A stretch of DNA of 64,000 nt from Caenorhabditis remanei (Eukaryota; Nematoda; Chromadorea; Rhabditida; Rhabditidae). Position numbers and translations under genes: made by a program. Below are positions 10,709 through 22,200 of this stretch, in pieces. Each line of letters begins with the position of its first letter. Position 1 is the first letter of the stretch. The notes under the pieces are model-generated. The model was not told the DNA's origin. It saw only the letters and a list, made by a program, of their open reading frames with translations, and did no database searches. The stretch is taken from the NCBI RefSeq assembly GCF_010183535.1, contig NC_071328.1, positions 11,470,001-11,534,000 on the forward strand, in the 5' to 3' direction.

Positions 10709-13700
10709 TGAGATCGATCTGAAAATTGAAAAAATATATTTAGAATTCGAAAAAGAATCAAGAAGGGAAGCAAACAAGAAGCAAAAGGTAAACAAGACGA
10801 GCAGGATATCTACAAAATAAAAAAATAATCGTCATGGCCGTCAAGCTGAGCACCAGACGAAAATGTGATAGAAAACAGAAAAGGGCGGAGCATTAATAAG
10901 CGTCAGAGTAAGGTTTTATCGTCATTTTTGGGGCTTCTAAAGATGAAATAATGATATATTGGAAATAAAACATCTTCAAAGATCAAAAAACTTGCTGAAG
11001 AAGCAAAATAGTGGTTTTTCTCGGAACAATTGTCTGGAAACGAACGAAAAAAGAAGGTAAAAACCAGGCCAAGGCGACCGCACCTCATCATTTTTTATTC
11101 GGTTGTGAAGAGGGTTTTGCCGCGCGCGCACACACCTAAATTTGAGGTCAAAATTAGTATAGTCAGTTTGAGAAATCGGTAATTTCTCTCGGGACATGTG
11201 AGAAAACGATTTCAATTGGAAAAAAAGATATATTAATGTGTAAATCTTCTGAGAGAGAGACAAAAGAAAATTGTCATTTCACTTCTCTGAATTTGTTTTT
11301 GAACTACTTTTTATATAATGTTCTGCAATATAGTTTGATTTGCAAAACAGTTTTGATCGCATTAAAAAATAAACATTTTTGAACGGTGTGTTCGGTCAAC
11401 TGATTCTGCATGATTTTGACTTTACTTTGCAAGCTGTGAATACAAAATGAGCAATCGGGCAAAGGTTCGGCAGAAAAACGAAAGATTATTCTCTCTTTCG
11501 GACTAAAAAACTTTCAGCGAATGCATTCATGTTGTATTTATTGTTCGATTTCCCGTCAATGCCTATGAAAAGAATATATTGTTCAAGAGGAACATACAAG
11601 AGGTTTTTCGTAAACAAAAAACTAATTGTTCATCTCGGAAGAGGAAATGTACAAGGTGTTTCAATTGGATGCGGATGAAAAATGAAAATGAATGAACAAT
11701 TAGAGGTGGTGGTGTTTGCACAATTAAAATTAACTATACGCACTGTAACTTCAGAACTCCTAAATGGAAAAGGAACGCGGGTTTCTAAATGCACCAAATT
11801 CAGAATACTATTCAGGGTTACTGTATTAACTTTCAAGTCTGTATACACCGTCACGCCAAAATGCACACTTTTCTTCCTAAAAGAAAATCCAAGCTCAAAA
11901 AATGGTAAACAAAGATCTCACATATTTAGAAACGAGTGATTCATCAACTGAGAGAAGAGACATAAAAAGGGAAATGTGTCGGTGGCAAACGAAAGGAAAA
12001 CAACAAAATGATGTTGTAAGTCTAGCGATTTCAAATAGTGACCGAAGGATTTCATTACTCATTCAGCGAGAAAATATTTGCAAAATGAACCTACAGGGAT
12101 CAGAGGTGCAAATTTGGTTTCTTGAATCCAGACGGTCTGGTTTTGTTAGACACTTCTGAGTATGGTGAGCACAAAGTAACTATTTGATTCATGGATTGTG
12201 GATACAACTGGATACGAAAACGATTATGATTCATTTACAGAAGAAAAGAAGCCAAGCATTATTGTAACAAAGAATCATCGAAACAAAACAAAGCGATTTT
12301 CATGGGTCAGATGAGTCATTAATTGTGGAAAATATTAGGAACGATAAAAATTCATTTGTAAAAAAACAAAAAAAACCCTTCTTTCTGAACTTAATGAAAA
12401 GCGTTAGAGAGGTTTTAGGACATAGTGTTGGTCTGAAACCGAAAAGTTCCAGAAGTAGTTTATCTTTTAAAATAAAAAAGTTTCAAATCCGTCAATTGCC
12501 TCTTTCACCACGCTGCAATTCCACAAAGCTGATTGAATAAAAACAAAAAAATTGTGAGCTTAAAAAAGGTAAAAGAAATCTAAAGTCTTGATGAAATCCA
12601 TTCAATTGGTGGGAAATTCCAGCAATTTTCTCATAATGTGTTTTATGAAAAATTAGATTCTATTGGAAACCTTTTCAATATTTTGTTTATGTTGAGCTTC
12701 AAGGTCATTCTATTCCTCTTCAATGAGTTATTTTTGTGGGAAGTTTGGGTCAGATTATTCTATTTGTTGCTTATTATAGATGCTACAGTATACCAAATAC
12801 AACAACGTCAGAAGCATAATGAAAAGCTATAAATCAGTGATTTCCTGATAAGGTGCATCGGTCGGAGATGGTGCATCGATTTCTTCATTCCGTGGTTTAA
12901 ACGTATTCCAGAGAAGAAATAAGAAGATTCTTTGAATTGGACCAAACCCCAAAAAACCCAAAAATCACAATACGAGTCGTGTGTTCAGTATTACGGCAAG
13001 CCGCTTTCCTTCTTTCTTTTTCCCCGTTTTCTCTCATTTCTTTTCCACCTCCACTTCTCTCAATATATTGACCGAAAAACCGGACAAGAGACGCAGAAGA
13101 AGCAGAGGGGATGCATGTACTCGAATGAATGAAAAAGTTCCCGATGCGCGTCAACTCTGATACATTGTCAGAGTGTTCACGGACTCGGTCTCGCATCGAA
13201 ACGTTTTCAGATGTAGGAACTTTCTGTGATACAACGAGATCACACTCTGATCAATTCGTTCGAAAATCGATTTTGATCACTTCATAGTTTGGAACAACTG
13301 CCATCGTATCCCTTCATCGAAATTTCTCTCTTTTCTTAGATAAACCGGATTTGTGTGAACATGTAAAAAAGATGATATAAGATTCTCAGTTCTGAAAAAA
13401 AGAGGAAAAAGAGAAAATTGACAGATAAAAGAAAAAAGAAAAAAGAGAAAAATGATAAGATATTTTGGAAATGTAAAAGAAGTCACATACTTCTGTTCTC
13501 TCCCCTTTCTTCTTCTTCTTCTTTTCGATTCTCATTTTAATCAGATATTGCCAACTTGCCCAACTAATCTTCTTCTTCTTCTTATTTCCCAAATAATTGA
13601 ATCGATTACTTTTCGTTTCGAAACACATCAGAAAAACAATTTAATAGTCAATTTGAACTTTATCAGAAGTTCAACTTTTCAAAGTGCTCTAGTTTTTTAT

Positions 13701-14622
13701 CCTCCTAGTTCGTTTTTGTTGTCTGTTATAGTGTCCTAAAATGGAAAAGATTTGAGAAAGTGGTGATTTTCAACTTTTTCATCCTGTTCAGACCTTTTTA
13801 GACGAATCTAACAATGAAGCTACATGGCTGATGACCTTGATTCTCATTTTACCCTCAATATCTTTCTCAATATCATTAATTGTCTAGATGCTTCCTTACT
13901 CCATGACATCATTTCAGACTTCCAAGTTTCAATTTTCTTCTAAAGACTACCGTAAGACTTCATATTTCCGAAACTTTTTCAGATTAAAACCCCCTTTGAG
14001 ACATAATGCAATAGAGTTGTCCCTTCAGAATAGAAGTCTAGACTCCGAGAAACCACATTTTCTGAATTCGGGACGACATGTATCCATAGTGATATTTGAG
14101 GGTGTGCCGAGGTGTCAAGAGTTTCCAAAACTTTTTAGTTTCTATTTTTGAAACTGAGACTCACTTTTTCGTTTTCTACTTTTCCTACCAAAAAAATGTA
14201 TTTTGAAGTTTTTCTTTCTTAACTGACTTGAACGGATAAGAAATTAAAACGATAACCTTGATTGAAATTACATTGTTCTGTCGAAAAAGAATGATCTGTG
14301 ATTTCATGACACACTTCTAATATCAGTCGTTCTAAGATGACTTTTTAAAAAATTTTACGAATTCAATTTAAAATTGGAATCCTGAAACATCTGAATATTG
14401 TTTCTTCTTTTGATTTCCACTATATTCTGACGTTCTATTTTTAAATCAAAACTTTCTTTTCAGTTAACCAATCAGTCTTTTCACATTTCATATCTTTTCA
14501 CTTTCTCTTATCATTTCCTACAAATTGATAAAAATGTATTTCCTTTTTTACAGAAGTTTCGTCGTAGCCTTACCAACCCCCATCCTTATATTCATCTGTA
14601 GAAAACAGCCGGTCACCACAAA
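10709..14622. other. 3.9 kb intergenic region between divergent imp-1 and RING gene
   Basis: No credible coding exon, tRNA or other RNA gene is visible. The open frames here are short and lack splice-joined partners or recognisable protein. The region must hold both promoters. Candidate acceptor sites TTTTCAG at about 14456-14462 and TTTTACAG ending near 14552 could serve trans-splicing or a 5' UTR intron of the RING gene. An alternating CG/CA run lies at 11121-11135. Polypyrimidine and CTTCTT-rich tracts occur around 13010-13060 and 13500-13590. I see no clear transposon ends. Confidence 0.5.
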
Positions 14623-17600
14623 ATGTCCGAGTCGGCGGAGGTGATCACCGACGCCGACGTTCGATCTGATGTGGGTGTGAAGGCAGTTTCAGAAGCTGTT
14701 GTTGAACATCCATCAGTAGATTCCTTAGCTCTAGTTCCACGGGAAGAAGGAAAGTCAGTACTCGATTTGATCCGAGATAAAGCAGATAACACTCACGGAT
14801 GTCACGTCTGCTACGATGACTACGAAACTCCCAACAACCAACCGAGAGTACTTGCATGTGGACACACTTACTGTACTCGATGTGTCATCAGTTGCAGTGC
14901 TCCGAGTGAACAACATAACTCAAGTATTGGCATCAAATGTCCGGAATGTAGGAAGATTAGTATACAGGCACCTGCTACCGTTCCTGTTAATTTTCAACTT
15001 ATGCGTTAGTGTTTTTTAGGATTCTTTCCAATTATTTTCCTCGAATTTCCAGAGCTTCTCACTGCATTGAGTCTCATCAAAGAGTCAGATCCCGATGAGT
15101 GTGATCCACCAGAATATGAAAATTTTGAGCGTCTCGGAGCACATGTTCCTGTCAATGAACTCATGTCACTCTCACTCTCTGATCTTTGTGGTGAGTCTCA
15201 TGATTCATTCTGAAATTCAAAGTTTCTGTGTTTCAGAACACATGAAAGCAGTTTTCAACGCGATTCGTCTCCTCTCCCTGAATGATAAAAAAATTAAAAG
15301 AATGTCAGTTTTTAGAAAATTTCAAACAGAATCTCAGAAGATCGATGATATCGAAAGGAATATGTACAAGATAATTCAAAATATGACAAAATTGCAAAAT
15401 GGACAGACGATGGAAGATGAAAATTCGACCAATTTATCATGGAATAATCTACATCCAATAAGGAACGAACGAAGGTTTAATGATGCAGATTGGATGAGGG
15501 TTAGTTTTGGTTTTCGGAAGTTCAATTCATGGTGCGCAACGGTTTGAATTTGAGATACCGTACCGGGTTACTGTAGATTGAATAAAAATTCAAACACACA
15601 GACAGAACTAATTTAGAAATGTAGATTTCTGAACATTTGATACAACAGGCTTCCTAAAATCGGGAGGCACGGAAATCCGGACAACTAGACACATACTCAT
15701 CAAATTCAGTTTATGAGTTCGAAACTACCGTAACCTACCGTACGCCGACCGTAATCCAACTAGCTCCAGAAAGTCGGCAAACTTCTATCTTGCTGCAAAA
15801 AGTAGAACCAGTTTACCGAGCAGACTTCCAAAAGAAGAAAAAAACGAAATTCCTTGACAAAATTTCAAACAATAACAGCAATGCATTTTTCAGGAAATGG
15901 TAGTATTCCGACCAAATAATCCTAATGCTCCCGTAATCCCGCTACCTACTTTTCCTGTTGCTCAACCGCCTTCCGATGATCTGCGAACTGTCTCCGAGAG
16001 AGACCAAGATGAACGAGGTCAAAGTAGGAATATGGCTGTTTTCCGTGAAGCACATCTTCGAAGAGAACGAGAAAGTGCTCAAGAAAGAGAGGTTGCGACT
16101 AGAAATGAGGCGATAATGAGACGTCTTTTCGATGATCATTACGTTTCAAATGACTCAGAAATCGATCAGTTCACTTGGTTCAGAAGTCTGTATAGGAATA
16201 ATGGACCGGCGAATGGAGGACAAATTGGAATGGTACGAGCATTGAATGAGACAAGAAGAAGGAGACAAGCAGAAGAAGCAGCGAATGCTGCGGCGCTAGA
16301 AGAAAATAATGATGAAGATGAAGAGGAAGATGATGAAGATGAGGAGGATGAAGAGGAGGAAGAGGATGAGGAGGAAGAAGAAGATGGGGCAGATGAAGAA
16401 GAAGAGGAACAAGACCAAGAAGAAGAGGAGCAGGATCAAGAAGAAGAGGAGCCACGTGACCCACAGGAGGTCCGTGTTGTAGATATATCGGATGTTCCAG
16501 ATTTCGATTTTCAAATGAGAGAAGAATTACGGGAACTTGCACGTCAACAGGCACCAGAAGTTGAGTTCCCAGAAGAAGAAGAAGAAGTAGACGACGCCGC
16601 TTCAGATGACTCCTCATTCATTGATGTTCCTATTCCAAGACCGCCACCACCAGAGGTTACAATTGGAGAGGCTCTTACTGCGTATCGATTGATTGAAGCT
16701 TTCAGACCTAGCTCGCACAGGTGAGTAAATCCTTAAACTTTGATAAACTTATAATTTAAATCGATAGTGAGTCCAAGCCCTAGAGTACTGATAACAACAT
16801 TTACAGATAGATTTTTAAAAGTTTTTACCTGACTCTACTATAGTTGTAAAAGTCAAGAATTTTCCAGATTTTCTCACTCTGGATTCCGGATTAGGGATTC
16901 CCTATTACGGCTTTGAAATTTTGTTTCGGTTTTGAAAAATAAGTTTTTGAGCCTTTGAGCAAAGAAAATAGCTTCGATTTGAATCCCTGGACACAAAATC
17001 CAATTGTAAACACTATCCACATCACTTCCCAACGTTTTTTTCTTTTTCAGACACCTCATCGAGAGCTACAACTTCTCCGTTTTCACACCGAACTTCGACG
17101 CTCTTCATCAACAAATTCTGCAACCGAATGCTTCAGTAACCGATGTATTAGCCAATGAGCATCTTCTAGATCTTCGTCGTGTATGCTTCATGGGCGGAGT
17201 CTGCATGAATAGTCTCCTTCGTTCCATTCGTCAACATAGTGCTCAAGCTCCTCCAGCCCCGCAGACACCTCCACTCACCGAACGAGTTCGTCGACAGAGA
17301 CCAGCAGCAGCCGATGATTACAACGCTCGTCTTACTGTACTCAGAAAACGTGCAAAGGAAGCACTACGTGGAAATCGTCCGGACCAACCAACTACTGACG
17401 AAGAAGCGAATCTCACAGTCCGTCTAATTGTCAATTTGGCGAATTCAATGGGTGTTCGTGATAAATTAGAAGAGATGCTTTCCCCACAACCACGTGTAGA
17501 TCAAAACGAAGGGTTGTTTGTGATGAGAACGAATGCGTCGACTCGACAGGAAATGCTCTTCTGTACAGTATGTCGATGTGATGTTCCGATGGGATCAAAG

Positions 17601-17823
17601 CAAGTTCATTCACAAGGAAGACGTCATATTACTAATCTCGCAAAGTGAGCTTGAAACAAAGGAAGAACTGGCGCACCTTCGGCGCGTCTGACTTCTATAA
17701 TGTATACAGTAAGCAAGTCAATGCAAGTCAAAAATTCAGAATAAAATCCAAAACTTATCAAAATAATTCTAAAAACCAACCAAACAACCCTTTTTCAGCC
17801 GTGCCCAAACCAGCCAACAATAA
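14623..17823 (+). CDS. acidic RING-finger protein with a C-terminal U1/matrin-like zinc finger
   Basis: Exons can be joined from 14623 through 15904, 16722 and 17644 to a short last exon 17799-17823 (...NRAQTSQQ). A C3HC4 RING finger occupies about residues 59-110: CHVC, CGHTYCTRC, then CPEC. It suggests E3 ubiquitin ligase activity. A long Glu/Asp-rich tract with a little Gln follows around 16310-16450. Near the C-terminus there is a second zinc-binding pattern, C-x2-C-x11-H-x5-H (FCTVCRCDV...HSQGRRH), as in U1C/matrin/JAZ-type fingers that bind double-stranded RNA or nucleic acid. The acidic tract is partly built from GAAGAA/GATGAA codon repeats. I do not know a named orthologue. The final exon is the least certain part, because a further GC-richer block at about 18050-18130 could be an alternative end. 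A poly(A) signal lies at 18655-18660. Confidence 0.85.
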
Positions 17824-19250
17824 ACTACTCGTTCAATGGTATCCAGTGCTAAAACACTTCTACGGTTTCAATAATTCTCCAGTCACTATTGCTTTTTCAC
17901 TTACTTTCCACTTTTTCGAGTAATTTCAATTGTATTTCAGTTTTTGCCTCCGCACACTTTTATCATTTTCAATCTCTCTTTTCTGAATTCAGATATGTAA
18001 TGGGATTAGCCAAAACAAGTAAGAAAAACTCAATTCTCGTTTCTATTAAGGTTGAACCTCCGACTCGGTGCTCAACCGTGCAAAAACGTATCCAGCTGAG
18101 CCATCTGGTGGCGGCTGGACACACCCGATAGAGGCGATGATAATCTAGTTGTCATCACCTGTCTCCACACATTAATCATACCAAACACCCTATTTTCTGG
18201 GAAGTATAACTTCTCTAATTCTTGATTTTCTTATTGAGACATATATTTATCACATTGTCTGTAATTTATCTGAAATTCGTACTTTTTCCCTCAGGATTAT
18301 CTTTTGTCATTTTCCTGCCATTTCTAACCTCTTCTCGCCTCTCAGAATTCCAGTTGCTTCGCCTCCATTTCATCTTTTAGACCAACAATTGTTCATTCCG
18401 TTTGATTTTACTACAGTGATTGACTACAGTAATCCCGATTGACTACAGTATACCGTTGAATATTTTCTTATTGCATTTTACCGAATTTCCTCCGCATATT
18501 TCCCCGAATTTTCGCCGAGTAGCCTTATTTTTTGTTTCTTTTTTCCATTGATTTCATTTGAGCATTGTATAGATGGTTTAGTGTGATTCTCTTAATGATT
18601 CTCTTTGTAAGTAACAAAATCGTTGTTTTTTCTTATTGTAATTGTTTTTGTAAAAATAAACTTTGACTTTTAAATCCACCGTTCATTTTACACCTAGAAT
18701 CGTTCCAATTACAAGGAAATGGTAGAGCATGGACATGGAGATGATACACACATAAATCCTTTTTTTCCGTTGAAAACAAGAGAGGGGTGAAACTAGACGA
18801 ATATGCAAATATATATATAAACAACAAAAATATGTATAAACTTGAATAATACCTAGAATGGTGTGAAGAAAAGGTAACAAATGACCTGCATTTCCGTGAA
18901 TAGCTAACTGAAAGAAAATTGTAATAAAACTAATCCGGTGGTAATTCAGAGAGGAAAATGGCGTGACACGGGGATACCAGATGTTCAACATTTTGAACTG
19001 ACTGATGACATTTTTTAGTAAAACATTTGGATAAACCGAAAGAAAACATATAATTTGAGTGATGATGGCAAAAAGAGATGTGATGGATCAGAGGAACATG
19101 AATACACGTTTTGGGGAAACTGCAATAAAAGAGAAGGACACCGAAGAAATGAGGTGAATAGAAAGACATAAAGAAGTTACGAAAAATCACAAGAAATGAT
19201 GCAGAAATGGGTTATCAAGGCGAATACGAAAACAGGGTAGAACTGTACTT
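17824..19250. other. convergent 3' region between the RING gene and gls-1
   Basis: This holds the 3' UTR of the RING gene, ending near the AATAAA at 18655-18660, and the 3' UTR of gls-1 on the other strand. A GC-richer block at about 18050-18130 stands out from AT-rich surroundings and is open in a short frame on the + strand, but it has no convincing coding context. No RNA gene is recognised. Confidence 0.45.
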
Positions 19251-22200
19251 TCAGAAGTTACTGTTCTGACTGGCACCTCCATTCCCATTGTTTGAATTTG
19301 TGTTATTTGAGTTTGGAACAACTTGTTGGTAGAATATGAGTTGACCCGGATTTTCGAACTGACCATTTGTCCGAAATTGACCTGGAAAGGTTTGAAATTC
19401 AAAATGATTCAAAAGGATTCTCCAAACATGACATACCGTTGTGAAACATTGCGTTCTGCATCATTTGTTGTTGCTGTTGTTGATGATGAGCGAAATGTCC
19501 CACCCCCAGCAATTGATTATTATCAAGGTACATTGGATGAGGCATCTGTGCATGCATAGGAGGATAAGCTACAGCCGGTGTAGTGACACCAGGTATTTGA
19601 GGAGGCATCGTCACTGGACCTTCTGGATCGAGGCGCATTTTATGTTCTACTAAAGCTTTAGAAGAGATTAAACTTCTGTTTCGTTTGAATTAATGCATAC
19701 CCTTCTTATCCAGCAACGTTGGTTTGTTGCAATCTTTTACCATATGCGGCCCACCGCAGTTGGAACAACTTGGAAACAGCGTTTGCATCTGGGTCTGTGG
19801 TATATTAGAATATATGAAGGGTTGAAGGTTGATCGGCAGTTCTATCGCTTCGATCTTTCCTGCTGCATTTCGTTGGAAATAACGGACTGGAGATTTGGCA
19901 CGGGGATTCTTCCATCGTGAAAATATCAACCCGTCTGATGTTTCGTTCGTTTCCTGCAATAACTTCAAGCCAGAATAAGAACATGATTGCTTAGAGAGCC
20001 CCAACTCATCAAAACTCACATCTTCTGTTCGTAACCGGGTTCCATTGAATTCTTCACATATTACAGTTGAGAGCATCATACGTGCTGGTAAGTCAGATAG
20101 TTCATTTATGTACTGAATATACTGCACTGGAGTGGCGTCACGGGCTAGACGAGGAACGATACGATCTCCAGGAGGAGCAAAAGAAGCTGAATTGAAAAAA
20201 ACAATTATTTTAAAAGGAGATAACGAAAAACCATACTTTCCATAGTGGAAGTACTTGTCGACAGTTTTTTGTGATCTTCGTCAAATGAAGAAATGGATGA
20301 AGCCATTCCATGATGAGATTTCTCACTTCTTTGCTGTCCGAACTCATCAAGTAGCCGGTGTTGAAGAGCTTTCAACTGGTTACTCGTTCGTTGAGCAAAT
20401 GTGCGATCACCGTCACTCCAGTGTATCTGAAATATAGGTTGTACATCAAAGAGGGAGATCCACAGGAAAATTTTACTTCTAAACTGAACAAATTGTCGCT
20501 TTTCTCAACTTGACGCCCGATAAACCGAGTGATGAAGAAAGCTCCAGAAGAAGATTGAGAATTATTTCCAAATCGAGAATTGGTGTATTCTAAATCGTTA
20601 GCTCATCTAAACGTTGGACCGTGAAACTTATCATACCGTAGCGCCTCTCAATTTCATACTCTTCTACATCTTCCTCATCTGATTCTCCTTCATCTGCCAC
20701 ATCGCCAACTCCTTGTGTCGACGTAACTTCTGCACGCTTCCGTTCTAGTTCTTTTTCTGGTGAGTAGTATAATCGGAACAAACATTCAATTTCAGCTCGT
20801 AAACCATCTCGCATGTCTGCATACTTCATTTTGTCGTCTACAGAAACTGCGGGGTGATGAGTCATTGCTGCCACTAAAATTTAAGAACAGTAACTTTTAA
20901 ATTCATGATTGCTATCTCACCAATTTTCCCAATATCCTGAAGAACATCAATCTTGTCGAGTTCATCTGGAATACGCTCAAGAATCTGTCCCTTCTCCCGT
21001 ATGACCACATTTTTCACATAATCTGATATCTGAAGGAGAAATCAACCCGTTTCGGTTTCAGTGGCATTCTCTAATTACCTTAGCAGCAGACTTGCGATTT
21101 GTTGAAGCACATACAGCCATGAGCATGTACAGATAACTCGTCAAGTCTCGAACAGATCTGAGGAACTTTTCAGGCTCTTGAGGGACTGGTGGTTCAGGCT
21201 GTGGCGTCGTGGCTGATGATGTCCGAGCGCTAGTGGGTGATAGTGCTTCAGCTTCGGGTAACGGTTTTGAAGACGGCGGATTGCTCGTTGTAATCGAACC
21301 ATTAACTGGAAAGCGACATAATGAAAAAGATTAAAAGTATGCAATTGTTTACTATTTTTAGCAACATTTTGCAGTGAATCGTGTTGTTGTTGTTCGGAAG
21401 GAGTATTGCTTGCAGACCTAGTTGAACTTGTTGGTGTTGTTCCATTACAAATTTCTTTTGTGTTAACAGGTAATGTAGAAGAGGGTGCCATAGAAGAAGT
21501 TGATTGCTGATAATTTGTTTCTACAGGGTATATCATAGCCGGTCTGAAATAATGAAATTAAAAAGAAAATGATGTCGTTGAATATTCACATTAATGGAGG
21601 GAGACCAGGTGGATGTTGATGAGCGAACAAGTTGTTCACCATACTTCTCTGGTTGACCAGGGAACTTTCAGACGTTGCAGCAGGAAATGAGGAAGGTTGT
21701 TGTGGAGTCAATGAACATAAAAACGCAGGAAGGCATGCGGTTGGATCAGGACTGTTTGAAGTGTTCTCTACTGGACGCATTTGATTCGTATAGCAGCGTA
21801 CAGAACCTTCAATGCAGTTTCCAAGAAGACGAAGATCGGTTGGAGAAAGGAATGACAACAGTTCTAACAATAACTCCACTTTGTTCCAGTCGTCATGCTG
21901 AAAATAAAAAGTAATAGAAGAGAAACTAGCTTATCAATCTGTTCTTACCTCCTTGAAAGCCATAACCGTATCCATATCTTTTGGATTTGTACTTTTGAAA
22001 TGCGGTGGCTCTTCCTTTATCACCACCTTCACTTTCTTCTCAACGATTTCATCGGTTTGTACTTTTTTATCCTCCAGTGTCACGCTTGGAGGAGGAATCG
22101 TTTGAACGGCAGAATTCGTTGTTTGTCCCGAAGATGACAAGGATGAGTTCGATGGGAATCCGGTAGATTTTGCGATTTCAGCGGAATGCGATGATTGGTG

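Noticed and set aside
12925..13600. Pyrimidine- and CTTCTT-rich tracts as a functional array
   Set aside because: They are typical low-complexity nematode intergenic DNA without a repeat unit or symmetry.
10709..14622. Short open frames as hidden genes in the 3.9 kb intergenic region
   Set aside because: None has a recognisable protein, splice-joined continuation or codon bias. They look like chance frames in AT-rich DNA.
16180..16617. Leu-rich frames on the - strand opposite the acidic tract
   Set aside because: They are antisense shadows of the GAA/GAT-rich coding tract.
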